Below the pieces are notes generated by a model, which had not been told where the DNA came from, ran no database searches, and saw nothing but the letters and a program-made list of their open reading frames with translations. A stretch of 49,278 nt of DNA from CAZUCE01 sp964619265 (GTDB lineage Bacteria > Planctomycetota > UBA1135 > GCA-002686595): assembly GCA_964619265.1 (NCBI GenBank), contig CAZUCE010000032.1:1-49278 (forward strand), given 5' to 3'. Shown here piece after piece: positions 24,566 to 33,614 of the stretch; within the stretch, counting starts at the first letter, position 1, and the number at the start of each line of letters is the position of its first letter. Made by a program: the position numbers and the translations under genes.

Positions 24566-27103
24566 ATGTTCGATCGCTTCACAGACCGTGCCAAGAAAGT
24601 GATGAACCTCGCGCGTCAAGAGGCGCAGCGGTTCAATCACGAGTACCTGGGCACCGAGCACATCCTGCTCGGCCTCGTTCAAGAAGGCAGTGGCGTTGCT
24701 GCCAACGTGCTCCGGCAGATGAGCATCGACCTCTCCAAGATCCGCTCGGAGGTCGAGAAGCTCGTCAAGACCGGTCCGTCCATGGTGACCATGGGCCAGC
24801 TGCCGTTCACTCCGCGCGCCAAGAAGGTGCTCGAGCTCTCCATGGAGGAGGCCTCGAACCTCGGCCACAACTACATCGGAACCGAGCACCTGCTGCTGGG
24901 CCTGATCAAGGAGAACGAGGGCATTGCCGCCAAGGTGCTGACGAACCTCAACGTGAAACTCGAGGAGGTCCGCGAAGAGGTCCTCGAGTTCCTCGGTGCC
25001 GAAGCCACCGACGAGGAAGAGGACGAAGCGACCGCGGAGAACCCGGTCGCCGGTTCCGGTTCGAAGAGCAAGACTCCGGCCCTCGACGCCTTCGGTCGCG
25101 ACCTGACCGAGCTCGCCAAGGAAGGCAAGCTCGACTCGGTCATCGGACGCGCCCGGGAGATCGAGCGCGTGATTCAGATCCTCTCCCGGCGCACCAAGAA
25201 CAATCCGGTGCTGCTCGGTGAGCCCGGCGTCGGAAAGACGGCGATCGTTGAAGGTTTGGCCCAACAGATCATCGCCAACGAAATCCCGGATCTGCTGCGC
25301 AACAAGCGCATCGTCGTCCTCGACCTGGCGCTGATGGTCGCCGGAACCAAGTACCGCGGTCAGTTCGAAGAGCGCATCAAGGCCGTGATGACCGAAGTTC
25401 GGCGCGTCAAAGACGTCGTCCTGTTCATCGACGAGCTTCACACGCTGGTCGGAGCCGGTGGCGCCGAGGGTGCGATCGACGCGTCCAACGTGCTCAAGCC
25501 CGCCCTTTCACGCGGCGAGATCCAGTGCATCGGTGCGACGACGCTCGACGAGTACCGCAAGCACATCGAGAAGGACGGCGCGCTTGAGCGTCGCTTCCAG
25601 TCGGTCAATGTCGAGCCGCCGAGCCCCGACGAAGCGTTCGAGATCCTGAAGGGACTGCGCGACCGCTATGAAGCCCACCACCGGGTGACCTACACCGATG
25701 AGGCCCTCAAGCAGGCCGTCGAGCTCTCGACCCGTTACATCAACAACCGCTTCCTTCCCGACAAGGCCATCGACGTGATGGACGAAGCCGGGGCCCGCGT
25801 GCGTCTCAAAAACACCGTTTCGCCGCCGAAGGTTCACGAGCTCACCTCGCAGATCGACGAGCTGGATCGCGCCAAGGAGCGCGCCGTTTCGGGCCAGGAG
25901 TTCGAAAAGGCCGCCAAACTGCGCGACGAGGCGTACCAGATGCGCAAGCAGCGCGAAGAGCTGCACAACGACTGGCGCGCCGAGCAAGCCGAGAAGGAGT
26001 CGATGGGCACCGTCGACGAGGAGATCATCGCGGAGACCGTCTCCAAGATGACCGGCATCCCGCTCACCCGGCTGGAGAAGGCCGAAGCCGAACGTTTGCT
26101 CCAAATGGAAGAGGAGCTCGGCCGCGCGGTCATCCACCAGGATCCCGCGATCAAGGCGATCGCTCGCTCCGTCCGCCGTTCGCGCTCCGGTCTCAAGGAC
26201 CCCCGCCGCCCGATGGGTTCGTTCCTGTTCCTCGGCCCCTCGGGCGTGGGCAAGACCTACCTCTGCAAGCAGCTCGCCAAGTTCATGTTCGGTGACGAGG
26301 ACGCCGTCATCACGATGGACATGAGCGAGTACATGGAGAAGCACAACGCCTCTCGCCTGGTCGGCGCGCCTCCGGGCTACGTCGGTTACGAAGAGGGTGG
26401 CCAATTGACGGAGAAAGTCCGCCGCCGGCCCTACTCGGTGGTGCTCCTCGACGAAATCGAGAAGGCTCACCCCGACGTCTTCAACATGCTGCTGCAGATC
26501 ATGGAGGAAGGTCGCTTGACCGACTCCTTCGGGCGGCACATCGACTTCCGCAACGTCATTCTGATCCTGACTTCGAACCTCGGTTCGCACTTGATGAAGG
26601 CCGGCGCCACGCTGGGCTTCGCCACCGGTCAGCAAGAGCGCAGTGACGAAGAGCGCGGGAAGAAGCTCGAGTCGGACATCATGTTCGAGGTCGAGCGTCA
26701 CTTCCGCCCGGAATTCCTGAACCGCCTCGACGAGGTCTTGATCTTCAACCCGCTCACGAAGGACGACATCAAGCGCATCGTCCACTTGCAGCTGAAGGAA
26801 GTCACCGATCGCGTCGAAGTCCAGGGTCTGAAGGTTGCCGTCGAGGACGGAGCCCTTGAGTTCTTGATGACGAAGGGCTTCCACGAGGACTACGGCGCCC
26901 GTCCGATGCGTCGAGCCATCGAGCGCTACATCGAAGATCCGATGGCCGAGAGCCTGCTCCGCGGCGAATTCGTGGAAGGTCTCTCGATCCGTGTCTTCCT
27001 GACCGGGCCCGTCGAGGAAGCCGAGGGCCTGTCGTTCGAGCAGGTCGAGGCTCCTGCCGAAGAACCCACTCCTGCGAGTGCGACGGCAACCGACGAAGCT
27101 TGA
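24566..27103 (+). CDS. clpC: ATP-dependent Clp protease ATP-binding subunit ClpC
   Basis: The predicted product is 845 residues, starting at an ATG preceded by AAGGAG at 24557-24562. ClpC is an AAA+ unfoldase that feeds proteins to ClpP. The N-domain has two repeats (each with NHEYLGTEHILLGL or NYIGTEHLLLGL). The first ATPase has Walker A GEPGVGKT (218-225). A UVR motif (SGQEFEKAAKLRDEAYQ) sits in the middle region, which is the ClpC mark that separates it from ClpA and ClpB. The second ATPase has GPSGVGKT and the MDMSEYMEKHNASRLVGAPP segment. The tail is rich in Glu, Ala and Thr. No clpP is in the window. Confidence 0.97.
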   Translation: MFDRFTDRAKKVMNLARQEAQRFNHEYLGTEHILLGLVQEGSGVAANVLRQMSIDLSKIRSEVEKLVKTGPSMVTMGQLPFTPRAKKVLELSMEEASNLGHNYIGTEHLLLGLIKENEGIAAKVLTNLNVKLEEVREEVLEFLGAEATDEEEDEATAENPVAGSGSKSKTPALDAFGRDLTELAKEGKLDSVIGRAREIERVIQILSRRTKNNPVLLGEPGVGKTAIVEGLAQQIIANEIPDLLRNKRIVVLDLALMVAGTKYRGQFEERIKAVMTEVRRVKDVVLFIDELHTLVGAGGAEGAIDASNVLKPALSRGEIQCIGATTLDEYRKHIEKDGALERRFQSVNVEPPSPDEAFEILKGLRDRYEAHHRVTYTDEALKQAVELSTRYINNRFLPDKAIDVMDEAGARVRLKNTVSPPKVHELTSQIDELDRAKERAVSGQEFEKAAKLRDEAYQMRKQREELHNDWRAEQAEKESMGTVDEEIIAETVSKMTGIPLTRLEKAEAERLLQMEEELGRAVIHQDPAIKAIARSVRRSRSGLKDPRRPMGSFLFLGPSGVGKTYLCKQLAKFMFGDEDAVITMDMSEYMEKHNASRLVGAPPGYVGYEEGGQLTEKVRRRPYSVVLLDEIEKAHPDVFNMLLQIMEEGRLTDSFGRHIDFRNVILILTSNLGSHLMKAGATLGFATGQQERSDEERGKKLESDIMFEVERHFRPEFLNRLDEVLIFNPLTKDDIKRIVHLQLKEVTDRVEVQGLKVAVEDGALEFLMTKGFHEDYGARPMRRAIERYIEDPMAESLLRGEFVEGLSIRVFLTGPVEEAEGLSFEQVEAPAEEPTPASATATDEA

Positions 27104-27109
27104 CGGACA

Positions 27110-27129
27110 GGCCAGCCTGTAGGCTGGCC
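27110..27129. promoter_or_regulatory. Perfect hairpin between clpC and the next start codon
   Basis: GGCCAGCC (27110-27117), loop TGTA, GGCTGGCC (27122-27129) fills most of the 28-base gap between the clpC stop and the ATG at 27132. It covers the place where a ribosome binding site should be. There is no T tract. It might terminate clpC transcription or limit translation of the downstream gene. Confidence 0.7.
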
Positions 27130-27131
27130 CC

Positions 27132-29189
27132 ATGAACTTCTCCCTCCAAGAGGGTCGCGCGAGCCGGTTCTGCCGGCTCGCGCTCATTTCCGGCCTGTGC
27201 GCGTGCACTCCCGATGCCCCGGTTCCTTCCGGGCCGGTCTTGCTCCAGGAAGCCGAGTACGAATTCGATCGATCGACTCCAAAGGCGGAGGGCGTGCTGT
27301 TCGACGTGGACGCAGGTCTCGTCCTGATCGAACAGACCCTGAGCAAGGCGGATTGGAGACGAGCCAAGGACGGCGGCTTTGTTGCCGACTTGAAAAGCCC
27401 GCTAACCAAGCTGCCCAAAAAACGCAGCGACCTGGTGACGCTCGAACTGGGCGGGCGGAGTTTCGAGATGGTTCGCCTGATGCGGGATGCCGACCCTGCG
27501 CGATCCAACGAGCGCGACGTGGCCTTCACCCGGGGTGGTGTGCTGTGGACCTACCCTACGAATCGCTCGAGACCTGGGCCGGGTGTCTATCGGGAGGCGC
27601 GCGTTCTGCGCGACTCGCTCGGCCAGGTTGCGGCAGGCCCTCTCAGCGCGAGCGGATTCTTCTTGCCGCCGGGCGTTGCGTTGCTCCTCGAAGTCCCGAG
27701 CGGTGGCGCAGGCCACGTCCGACTCGACCTGGCCACTCCTGGTCCCCGTTCCGGCGAGGGTTGGGAACTCCCTGCGGGCGCGATCCCCTCCGGCACCGGT
27801 GAAGACTCACGCAGCGAATCACAAACTTGGTCGATCCCCTGCGCAGCTGGCACCGATTTCGTGCGCCTTCGCTACGACGGACCTGAGGCCTACGGGCTGG
27901 TGCTCGAGCCCCGCTGGATCCCCAAGAACGCACAGGCATCCGAGCAGCCCAGTGTGCTGCTGTTCTTGGCCGACACTTTCCGCGCCGACAATTTGTCCGC
28001 CTACCGAGGTCTACCCGGCGGCCCGGATCGTTCGCTGACACCGTTCCTCGACAAGTTGTTCGAAAGCGAAGCCGCCTGGTTCCAAAACGCGTGGTCGACG
28101 GCTTCGTGGACCTTGCCTGCCCACGGCTCCCTATTCACCGGACTGGCTCCCGAAGAGCACACGGCCACGGAACGAGCTTTCCGGCTCCCCGAGGGAATTC
28201 CAGTCTTGGCCGAACGCTTTGGCGAGCTAAACTATCGAACCGGCGCTATCACCGACGGAGCCTACGTCACCCCAAAATTCGGCATGGCGCGCGGTTTTGA
28301 CCGCTTCGCGTTCGGCGAGGCGAATCTTGGGCGAACGACAACTGAGGTCTTAGCCTGGCTAGATGAACCCGACCCGCGCGCAAGGTTCCTTTTTGTCCAG
28401 ACCTATCGGGTGCACTCCCCCTACTCGGCCCAGCTGCCCGCCTGGGAATTTGTCACGTCGCCCCCGCGCCCCGAGCTCGCTGAGTATTCCGAGATCCGCT
28501 CGCGGCTCACGCCGTCGGAGTCCAGACGCGATGCCGTGCTTGCCTCCCCGCCCGAAGTCGTGGCGCAACTCAACTCGTTGTACCTGGCCGGTGTCCACGA
28601 GTTCGACGATGAATTCCGGGAGCTGTGGACGAGACTAGCCGCACGAGGTTTCGGGAAAGAGCACCTGATTGCGTTCACCAGTGACCACGGCGAGTCGTTC
28701 GGCGAACGTGGGCGACTGGGTCACGGCCAGCATCTCGGAGAAAGCGAAACGCGCATCCCGCTGGCATTTTTCCAAGCTGGCCTGGAAAGAGGCCCTCGCG
28801 AATCGGCCGCCTCGCTGCTCGACGTGGGCACCACGCTGCTGGAGCAAATCTCCCCGGGAGCTGCCGCGCTCGGCCGCGGGCGAAACCTGCTCGCAACCCA
28901 GCTGGATGAAGTCCCGGTCGTCGCCCATCAGGTGGCCACCGCAGACTTCGGCTCGCACCGGGCCCTGTGGACCTCCCGCAAGAAGTGGCTGATCGAGGAA
29001 AACGAGCCCCTCCTCGAATTCGACCTTCCGATCGACCCGGCTCGCCATGCCGGCCGAGACGTTCCAATGACGCCGTTCACAGACTTTCTGGCGGAGATCT
29101 CCACCCCACGGATCTCGCCCGAGCCGATCGGAGCGCTCGACGTGGATGCGATCGAGCAACTCGAGGCCCTCGGCTACCTCGCCGACTGA
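27132..29189 (+). CDS. Sulfatase-like lipoprotein with N-terminal extension
   Basis: The predicted product is 685 residues from the ATG at 27132. The signal peptide ends near SGLCAC (Cys25 the likely lipid site). About 240 residues of unrecognised, probably strand-rich sequence precede the sulfatase-like domain, which begins VLLFLADTFRADNLSAYRG. The nucleophile segment reads SWTLPAHGSLFTG, with Thr327 in the position of the sulfatase Cys and His331 in place of Arg. Metal-ligand segments include FTSDHGESFGERGRLGHGQH. It ends LEALGYLAD. It should act outside the cytoplasmic membrane on a phosphate or sulfate ester, but the substrate is unknown. The upstream hairpin hides the expected ribosome binding site. 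Confidence 0.87.
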   Translation: MNFSLQEGRASRFCRLALISGLCACTPDAPVPSGPVLLQEAEYEFDRSTPKAEGVLFDVDAGLVLIEQTLSKADWRRAKDGGFVADLKSPLTKLPKKRSDLVTLELGGRSFEMVRLMRDADPARSNERDVAFTRGGVLWTYPTNRSRPGPGVYREARVLRDSLGQVAAGPLSASGFFLPPGVALLLEVPSGGAGHVRLDLATPGPRSGEGWELPAGAIPSGTGEDSRSESQTWSIPCAAGTDFVRLRYDGPEAYGLVLEPRWIPKNAQASEQPSVLLFLADTFRADNLSAYRGLPGGPDRSLTPFLDKLFESEAAWFQNAWSTASWTLPAHGSLFTGLAPEEHTATERAFRLPEGIPVLAERFGELNYRTGAITDGAYVTPKFGMARGFDRFAFGEANLGRTTTEVLAWLDEPDPRARFLFVQTYRVHSPYSAQLPAWEFVTSPPRPELAEYSEIRSRLTPSESRRDAVLASPPEVVAQLNSLYLAGVHEFDDEFRELWTRLAARGFGKEHLIAFTSDHGESFGERGRLGHGQHLGESETRIPLAFFQAGLERGPRESAASLLDVGTTLLEQISPGAAALGRGRNLLATQLDEVPVVAHQVATADFGSHRALWTSRKKWLIEENEPLLEFDLPIDPARHAGRDVPMTPFTDFLAEISTPRISPEPIGALDVDAIEQLEALGYLAD

Positions 29190-29271
29190 CCGCTCCGGAG
29201 TGACCGCTTTGCGCCATCGACTCGTCTCGGCAGTTTTGCAAGCAGCCCCTGACCCCGGGCTTGAATCTGCG

Positions 29272-30738
29272 GTGCGCCGCACGAGCCCACGATTCACGAA
29301 CCTGCTGGCCGGCGCGGCGCTGATCTACGCCGGAAGTTGCGCGCCGGGCGCCCCGGCGCCCGGTGTGCTGATGGTGTCCTTGGACACCGTCCGGGCCGAC
29401 GCGCTGTCCTGCTATGCCGATTCACAGGGGCAGGTCGCGCCGAGCACTCCCCAACTTGACGCGCTGGCAACAAGGGGGATTCGATTTGCCCATGTGTTCG
29501 CCAGCTCGCCGAACACGGCGCCTAGCCACGCGACCCTGTTCACCGGACTGCTGCCCATGGCACACCAGGTCGCCAACTTGGCCAGCCCCGACCGGGGGAC
29601 CCCGGCCTTGGCCCCCGATCTTGTGACGCTTGCCGAGCGTTTTGCAGACGCGGGCTACGAAACTCTCGCGCTCACCGACGATGGTCCATTGGGGAACACG
29701 TGGCAGTTGTTGGCCGGATTCGAACGACGGCGTGCTCGCTATCAGGATGTTTCGCGAAAAGCCCGCAACGCTATCGAGTGGCTCCAAGATCGCGAGGACC
29801 CGCGCCCGCCCTTTGTGTTCTTCCACACCTACCAAGCGCACCAACCGTTTCTTCCGCCGGCTGAGTTTGAGCAGCGCTTCGCCGGAGACTATGCCGGTCC
29901 GCTGCGCGAGCGCGTCGCCGAACTGCGGAGCACCCATCGCACGGGCGAGCTCGACAACACTGGCCGCGATTTGATGCGCGGTCGCGAGAGCTTTGATTCG
30001 GCCGATATCGCCTACCTCCGAGCGTTGTACTTGGCCGAAGTCGCCTATACCGACCAGGAGCTCGGCGGCCTTCTAGATGCGCTGCCCACCCCGGCCGATC
30101 CAAAAGAGCGCAGGTGGATCGTCAACGTGACGGCGGACCACGGGGAGGAATTTGCCGAGCACGGCCACTTCGGCCACGCCCAGCTCTATCGAGAAACGCT
30201 CCACGTTCCGTGGATTCTATCCTTGGGGGATTCCCATCTTTCCGGGCTTGTTTTCGAACCGGAAGTGGGTCTGGTCGATGTGGCTTCGACGCTGCTGGAC
30301 GCGGCTGGGCTCGCGCCGACCCCTTTGGTTCCGAACCGCAGCCTGCTGCCCTACCTGGAAGCGGACCTCTCGCCGGAGCGTCCGCTGTTTGCCAATACGA
30401 ACGAGCACCTTTTGCTCCAGGATCAGGTTGCCTTCCGCAGCGGGGTGCGCCACGGCGGCCTCACCTTGCTCGAGACGAAACGTCCCGGGTCTTCCGAAAC
30501 GGAGAGTCTGTTGTTCGACCGCGCGAACGACCCGCAAGAGCTCGGGGCGCTGGCCCCAGGAGACGCTTCACTCGAACTCAAGCGCAACGAGCTACGCGGC
30601 CGCCTCGCAGAACAACTCGCGCAATCCAAGCGACTCGGCCGGGAACTCCGCGGCTTCGAAGGTCCGTACATCGTGGTGACCGACGCGACGACCCTCGATC
30701 AAATGCGGGCCCTGGGCTACGTCGACGGATCCCAATAG
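29272..30738 (+). CDS. Sulfatase-like lipoprotein, compact form
   Basis: The predicted product is 488 residues if it starts at the GTG at 29272, which gives a short signal peptide (MRRTSPRF, then LLAGAALIYAGSC). A GTG at 29200 is possible but would put a long tail before the signal. The domain starts VLMVSLDTVRADALSCYAD almost at once after the anchor. The nucleophile segment is NTAPSHATLFTGLLP, with Thr82 and His86 where sulfatases have Cys and Arg. VTADHGEEFAEHGHFGHAQ supplies metal ligands. The protein ends MRALGYVDGSQ. It follows another sulfatase-like gene in the same direction after 82 bases and is probably co-transcribed with it. Confidence 0.85.
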   Translation: MRRTSPRFTNLLAGAALIYAGSCAPGAPAPGVLMVSLDTVRADALSCYADSQGQVAPSTPQLDALATRGIRFAHVFASSPNTAPSHATLFTGLLPMAHQVANLASPDRGTPALAPDLVTLAERFADAGYETLALTDDGPLGNTWQLLAGFERRRARYQDVSRKARNAIEWLQDREDPRPPFVFFHTYQAHQPFLPPAEFEQRFAGDYAGPLRERVAELRSTHRTGELDNTGRDLMRGRESFDSADIAYLRALYLAEVAYTDQELGGLLDALPTPADPKERRWIVNVTADHGEEFAEHGHFGHAQLYRETLHVPWILSLGDSHLSGLVFEPEVGLVDVASTLLDAAGLAPTPLVPNRSLLPYLEADLSPERPLFANTNEHLLLQDQVAFRSGVRHGGLTLLETKRPGSSETESLLFDRANDPQELGALAPGDASLELKRNELRGRLAEQLAQSKRLGRELRGFEGPYIVVTDATTLDQMRALGYVDGSQ

Positions 30739-30816
30739 CAAACCGAGCGTTCGCGCACGGGCTAAAAAACTCACTGCTAGCGGTTCCCTCCCCAAGCGAC
30801 GTTCGTCCAAGCGAGC

Positions 30817-31671
30817 GTGGAAGAACCGGCTCGAAAACCGCTGAACCTGCGCCCCGGCTGGCCGGGCTGGCCAACCGAACTGACCGACATCGAGGCTCCG
30901 CCCGATCAGCTCTGGGTGCGCGGCAACTTGGCTGCCCTCGCGCACCAGCCGAGGATCGGCATTGTCGGCAGTCGCACGCCCACTCCCTACGGCGAGGCCC
31001 AGGCCGAGCGCTTCGCAGACGAGCTCGCTCGAGCCGGATTCACGGTCGTCTCGGGCCTTGCGCGGGGCGTCGACGCCCGAGCTCACCGGGCCGCGCTTGC
31101 CGCCGGCGGTGCCACGGTGGCGGTTCTGGGCTGCGGAGTCGATCGCCCGTGGCCGAACGATGAACTCACCGAGGATTTGGCCCAACACGGATGCCTGCTC
31201 TCTGAGTTTGCCCCCGGCACGGCGCCCAGACGCCACCACTTTCCGCTGCGCAACCGGTTGATTTCTGGTCTGTCTACGGCGGTGCTCGTCGTCGAAGCCG
31301 CTGAACGCTCCGGCTCGTTGATCACGGCGCGCTGGGCAAACGACCAGGGGCGTACGGTCTTCGCGATCCCCGGTCGGATCGATCACCCCATGTCCCGTGG
31401 GGCCCATTCGCTGCTCCGGGACGGCGCTACGCTCGCGCGGGATCCACTCGACGTCTTAAGAGACCTCGGCTTGGAAGGCGGAACCGCCGCGCCCGGTACG
31501 CCAGAACCGACCGACGACCTGTTGCGCGCGCTGCTTGGAGAAACCCGAACTGCACCCGAACTTGCCCGCGTCCTAGGTCGCAAGCTCGGTCCGGTGCTCG
31601 CGGAACTCGCCGAAGCGGAGGTCGCCGGTCGCGTTGTCCGAACTCCAGGCGGGCTCTACCGGCTGGCCTAG
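30817..31671 (+). CDS. dprA: DNA-processing protein DprA
   Basis: The predicted product is 284 residues from a GTG at 30817. DprA loads RecA on incoming single-stranded DNA during natural transformation. The Rossmann-like core is clear: IGIVGSRTPTPYGEAQAERF, VVSGLARGVDARAHRAAL, TVAVLGCGVDRPWP, then FPLRNRLISGLS and VVEAAERSGSLITARWA, and AIPGRIDHPMSRGAHSLLRD. The C-terminal 65 residues look like the winged-helix domain often found in DprA. The N-terminal SAM-like domain of longer versions is missing. The start is uncertain because GTG has no obvious ribosome binding site. The topA gene that often follows is absent, and no other competence gene is in the window. Confidence 0.92.
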   Translation: MEEPARKPLNLRPGWPGWPTELTDIEAPPDQLWVRGNLAALAHQPRIGIVGSRTPTPYGEAQAERFADELARAGFTVVSGLARGVDARAHRAALAAGGATVAVLGCGVDRPWPNDELTEDLAQHGCLLSEFAPGTAPRRHHFPLRNRLISGLSTAVLVVEAAERSGSLITARWANDQGRTVFAIPGRIDHPMSRGAHSLLRDGATLARDPLDVLRDLGLEGGTAAPGTPEPTDDLLRALLGETRTAPELARVLGRKLGPVLAELAEAEVAGRVVRTPGGLYRLA

Positions 31672-31686
31672 CCCTCCCGTTCGCGC

Positions 31687-31872
31687 TTAGGCCAACTTCA
31701 CGACCGCGACCGTTGCAAGGATGAGCACGATCGCAACGAACCAAACCCATCCCCCATGCCGGTGGCCGGGACCTTCCCCAAACTCCGGAACATCGCCGAT
31801 CACGATGTCCAAACTAGTTTCCGAGCCCTTTGGCTGGGATCCTGATTCGGGCGGTTGTTGGCCTGAATTCAA
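31687..31872 (-). CDS. Small single-pass membrane protein
   Basis: The predicted product is 61 residues if translation begins at the TTG at 31872, only 8 bases after the stop of the upstream small membrane gene. The N-terminal 40 residues are polar with Gly/Pro/Glu and an acidic core (LDIVIGDVPEFGEG). One transmembrane helix closes the protein (WVWFVAIVLILATVAVV). I recognise no family. It appears to be the last of three co-directional membrane-protein genes and converges on dprA with 15 bases between stops. The start is weakly supported. Confidence 0.45.
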   Translation of the reverse strand: MNSGQQPPESGSQPKGSETSLDIVIGDVPEFGEGPGHRHGGWVWFVAIVLILATVAVVKLA

Positions 31873-31880
31873 ACCAGCAC

Positions 31881-32072
31881 CTAGGGCAGAAAGAAGCGCT
31901 GGGCGAGCAACACGACTCCCACGACCGCCGAGCAGGCGAACACGAAGCTGAACAATCGACGGGGATACCGGCGGAACGCCATAGCGTCGTCCGCGTGGGC
32001 CAGAAACGTGGTGACCAGAACGATCGGGGCGGCACCCACCAGGTAGAAGAACAGGAGCTGGGGAAGGGTCAC
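31881..32072 (-). CDS. Small two-helix membrane protein
   Basis: The predicted product is 63 residues from a GTG at 32072, which overlaps the stop of the preceding gene as GTGA. Two hydrophobic helices (about 5-24 and 41-57) are joined by a basic loop (AFRRYPRRL), so the loop probably faces the cytoplasm. The same 4-base overlap style links many genes in this window, which supports the call. I recognise no family. It probably works with, or is inserted alongside, the larger membrane protein just upstream. Confidence 0.55.
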   Translation of the reverse strand: MTLPQLLFFYLVGAAPIVLVTTFLAHADDAMAFRRYPRRLFSFVFACSAVVGVVLLAQRFFLP

Positions 32073-32980
32073 GGCTTCTCTCCTTCGGCGGTGGGAGCAA
32101 CGCCGACGAGGCGCTTGTTGGTGCCTCCCTTGCGAGGTTGCGCAGGGGACGGTGGCTGTTCCGAGCGAAGTTCTCGCTCTGCGATCGGGTCTACACCGGC
32201 GAGCCGGGCGGCTTGGTAGCCGACCACGTCGACCAGCGCTAGCAAGTTGAGCAGGCCGGCGAGGGCCGCATAGAACAGCCCCACGTCTAAGCGGGCGATG
32301 TGAGCCGTCATTGCAGGCCGGCCGGAGAGCCACTCAGCTCCCACAGCGGGCAGCCCCAGAAAGGACTGGGCGCTCCAGTAGTAGAAGTGGCGTTCGCGCG
32401 AGAGGTTGGTGCCCTCGGCCAGCCAGGTGCCGAACGAGAAGAGCCCCACCAGAGTGACGAACAGAATCGCGCCGCGCAGGACTCGGCCTTGGAGCAGATG
32501 GCCGAGTCCCGGCACGGCCCAGCCGGCGACGGCGTGGACCGCCGGCGACGAGCCTGCGACCTTCTGGACTCCGCGCGCGTGGAAGTGCGCGTCGACGATC
32601 AGGCCAATGTTGGCCAGACCGGCCAGGGCGCTGAGCAAGCTCCCCAGATGGATCCAGGTCGGGAAGGCACCGGGGTGAAACGGAGCCTGGGTGATCGGGT
32701 GGTTCTGCAGCAACCACAGGAGTCCGCCAAGGTTGCCGACTTCGGGTGCCAAGATGATGGCGGTCGGCGAGCGCAGCTCGGCGTCGAGGAACTCGAAGGC
32801 TCGCCCCTCGGCGAGGTTCACTCCCAGGACGAACAGACCGGCCACCAGAACGAAGCCAGCCAACGCGGTTCGCACGCGGCCCAAGTACAGGTGGCCGGCT
32901 CCCGGCAGGAACCAGGTAAGAATCACCGCCACCAGAGGGAGCCGGTCGGTGATGATTTCACGCTGCGTCTGGGGTGCCAT
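32069..32980 (-). CDS. Multipass membrane protein with duplicated GxGHLxxGR module
   Basis: The predicted product is 303 residues from the ATG at 32980. It contains an internal duplication. Residues about 23-59 start WFLPGAGHLYLGR and a second module starts WAVPGLGHLLQGR near residue 152. Each module continues into a hydrophobic segment ending LAEG and later a leucine-rich helix (LAGLANIGLIVD; LAGLLNLLALVD). About six transmembrane helices are expected, and the C-terminal tail is polar. It resembles the DUF6677-type proteins I recall from Planctomycetota, but that name needs a profile search. No function is known to me. Its stop overlaps the next gene as GTGA. Confidence 0.75.
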   Translation of the reverse strand: MAPQTQREIITDRLPLVAVILTWFLPGAGHLYLGRVRTALAGFVLVAGLFVLGVNLAEGRAFEFLDAELRSPTAIILAPEVGNLGGLLWLLQNHPITQAPFHPGAFPTWIHLGSLLSALAGLANIGLIVDAHFHARGVQKVAGSSPAVHAVAGWAVPGLGHLLQGRVLRGAILFVTLVGLFSFGTWLAEGTNLSRERHFYYWSAQSFLGLPAVGAEWLSGRPAMTAHIARLDVGLFYAALAGLLNLLALVDVVGYQAARLAGVDPIAERELRSEQPPSPAQPRKGGTNKRLVGVAPTAEGEKP

Positions 32981-33164
32981 GAAAGGGGTTCTACCAGGGG
33001 AAGCCTCCAACGTCACCCATCGGCTTGGGAGGTCGAGCCTACGGCCGGCCGCCAGCCAGCGGAACCCGGCGCGGGCCACGGGCAGGCCCAGGGTCCATTC
33101 CGCCGACGGAAACCGGGTCAAGCGCCAGGCGGAGCTGCCCCAGGTGGCTCGTATCCTCTCTGCT

Positions 33165-33614
33165 ATGAGCAGGACTAGGATTGCCGATTCCCCGCCCGAC
33201 GCCCACGAGCACACTATGCGGGCGCGCTACGGCGAAACCGATCAGATGGGTCGAATCCACCACGCGGTCTACGTGCTCTGGATGGAAGAGGCCCGCACCC
33301 GAATGATGGAGGCCGCCGGCTGCTCTTATGTGGAGCTTGAGAAGCGCGGCTTCGGGCTCGTGGTGCGCGCCGTGGACTTGCGCTACCGGGCAGCCTGCTT
33401 CTTCGACGACCTGATCGCCGTGCGTTGCTGGGTGGCCGAACTGGGATCCGCCTCGGTCCGAATCGGCTACGCCATGTACCAGGGCGAAGTCTGCGTCTGC
33501 ACCGGCTCCACGCAACTGGCCTGCGTCGACCTGCGCGCCGACCCGCCCGCGGTGCGGCCGCTTCCCGAGGATGTGGTCACGACGTTCGAACGCGCCCCGC
33601 AGGCACGTCCTTAG
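33165..33614 (+). CDS. YbgC-type acyl-CoA thioesterase
   Basis: The predicted product is 149 residues from the ATG at 33165. It has the hotdog-fold signature of the 4-hydroxybenzoyl-CoA thioesterase/YbgC group: RARYGETDQMGRIHHAVYVL, with Asp26 as the likely catalytic residue, then WMEEARTRMMEAAG. These enzymes hydrolyse acyl-CoA thioesters in the cytoplasm, and YbgC members are often linked to the Tol-Pal envelope system. No tol gene is nearby, so the acyl substrate is open. The sequence just upstream (GTATCCTCTCTGCT) lacks a ribosome binding site. The stop overlaps the stop of the convergent glycosyltransferase gene by two bases. Confidence 0.9.
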   Translation: MSRTRIADSPPDAHEHTMRARYGETDQMGRIHHAVYVLWMEEARTRMMEAAGCSYVELEKRGFGLVVRAVDLRYRAACFFDDLIAVRCWVAELGSASVRIGYAMYQGEVCVCTGSTQLACVDLRADPPAVRPLPEDVVTTFERAPQARP

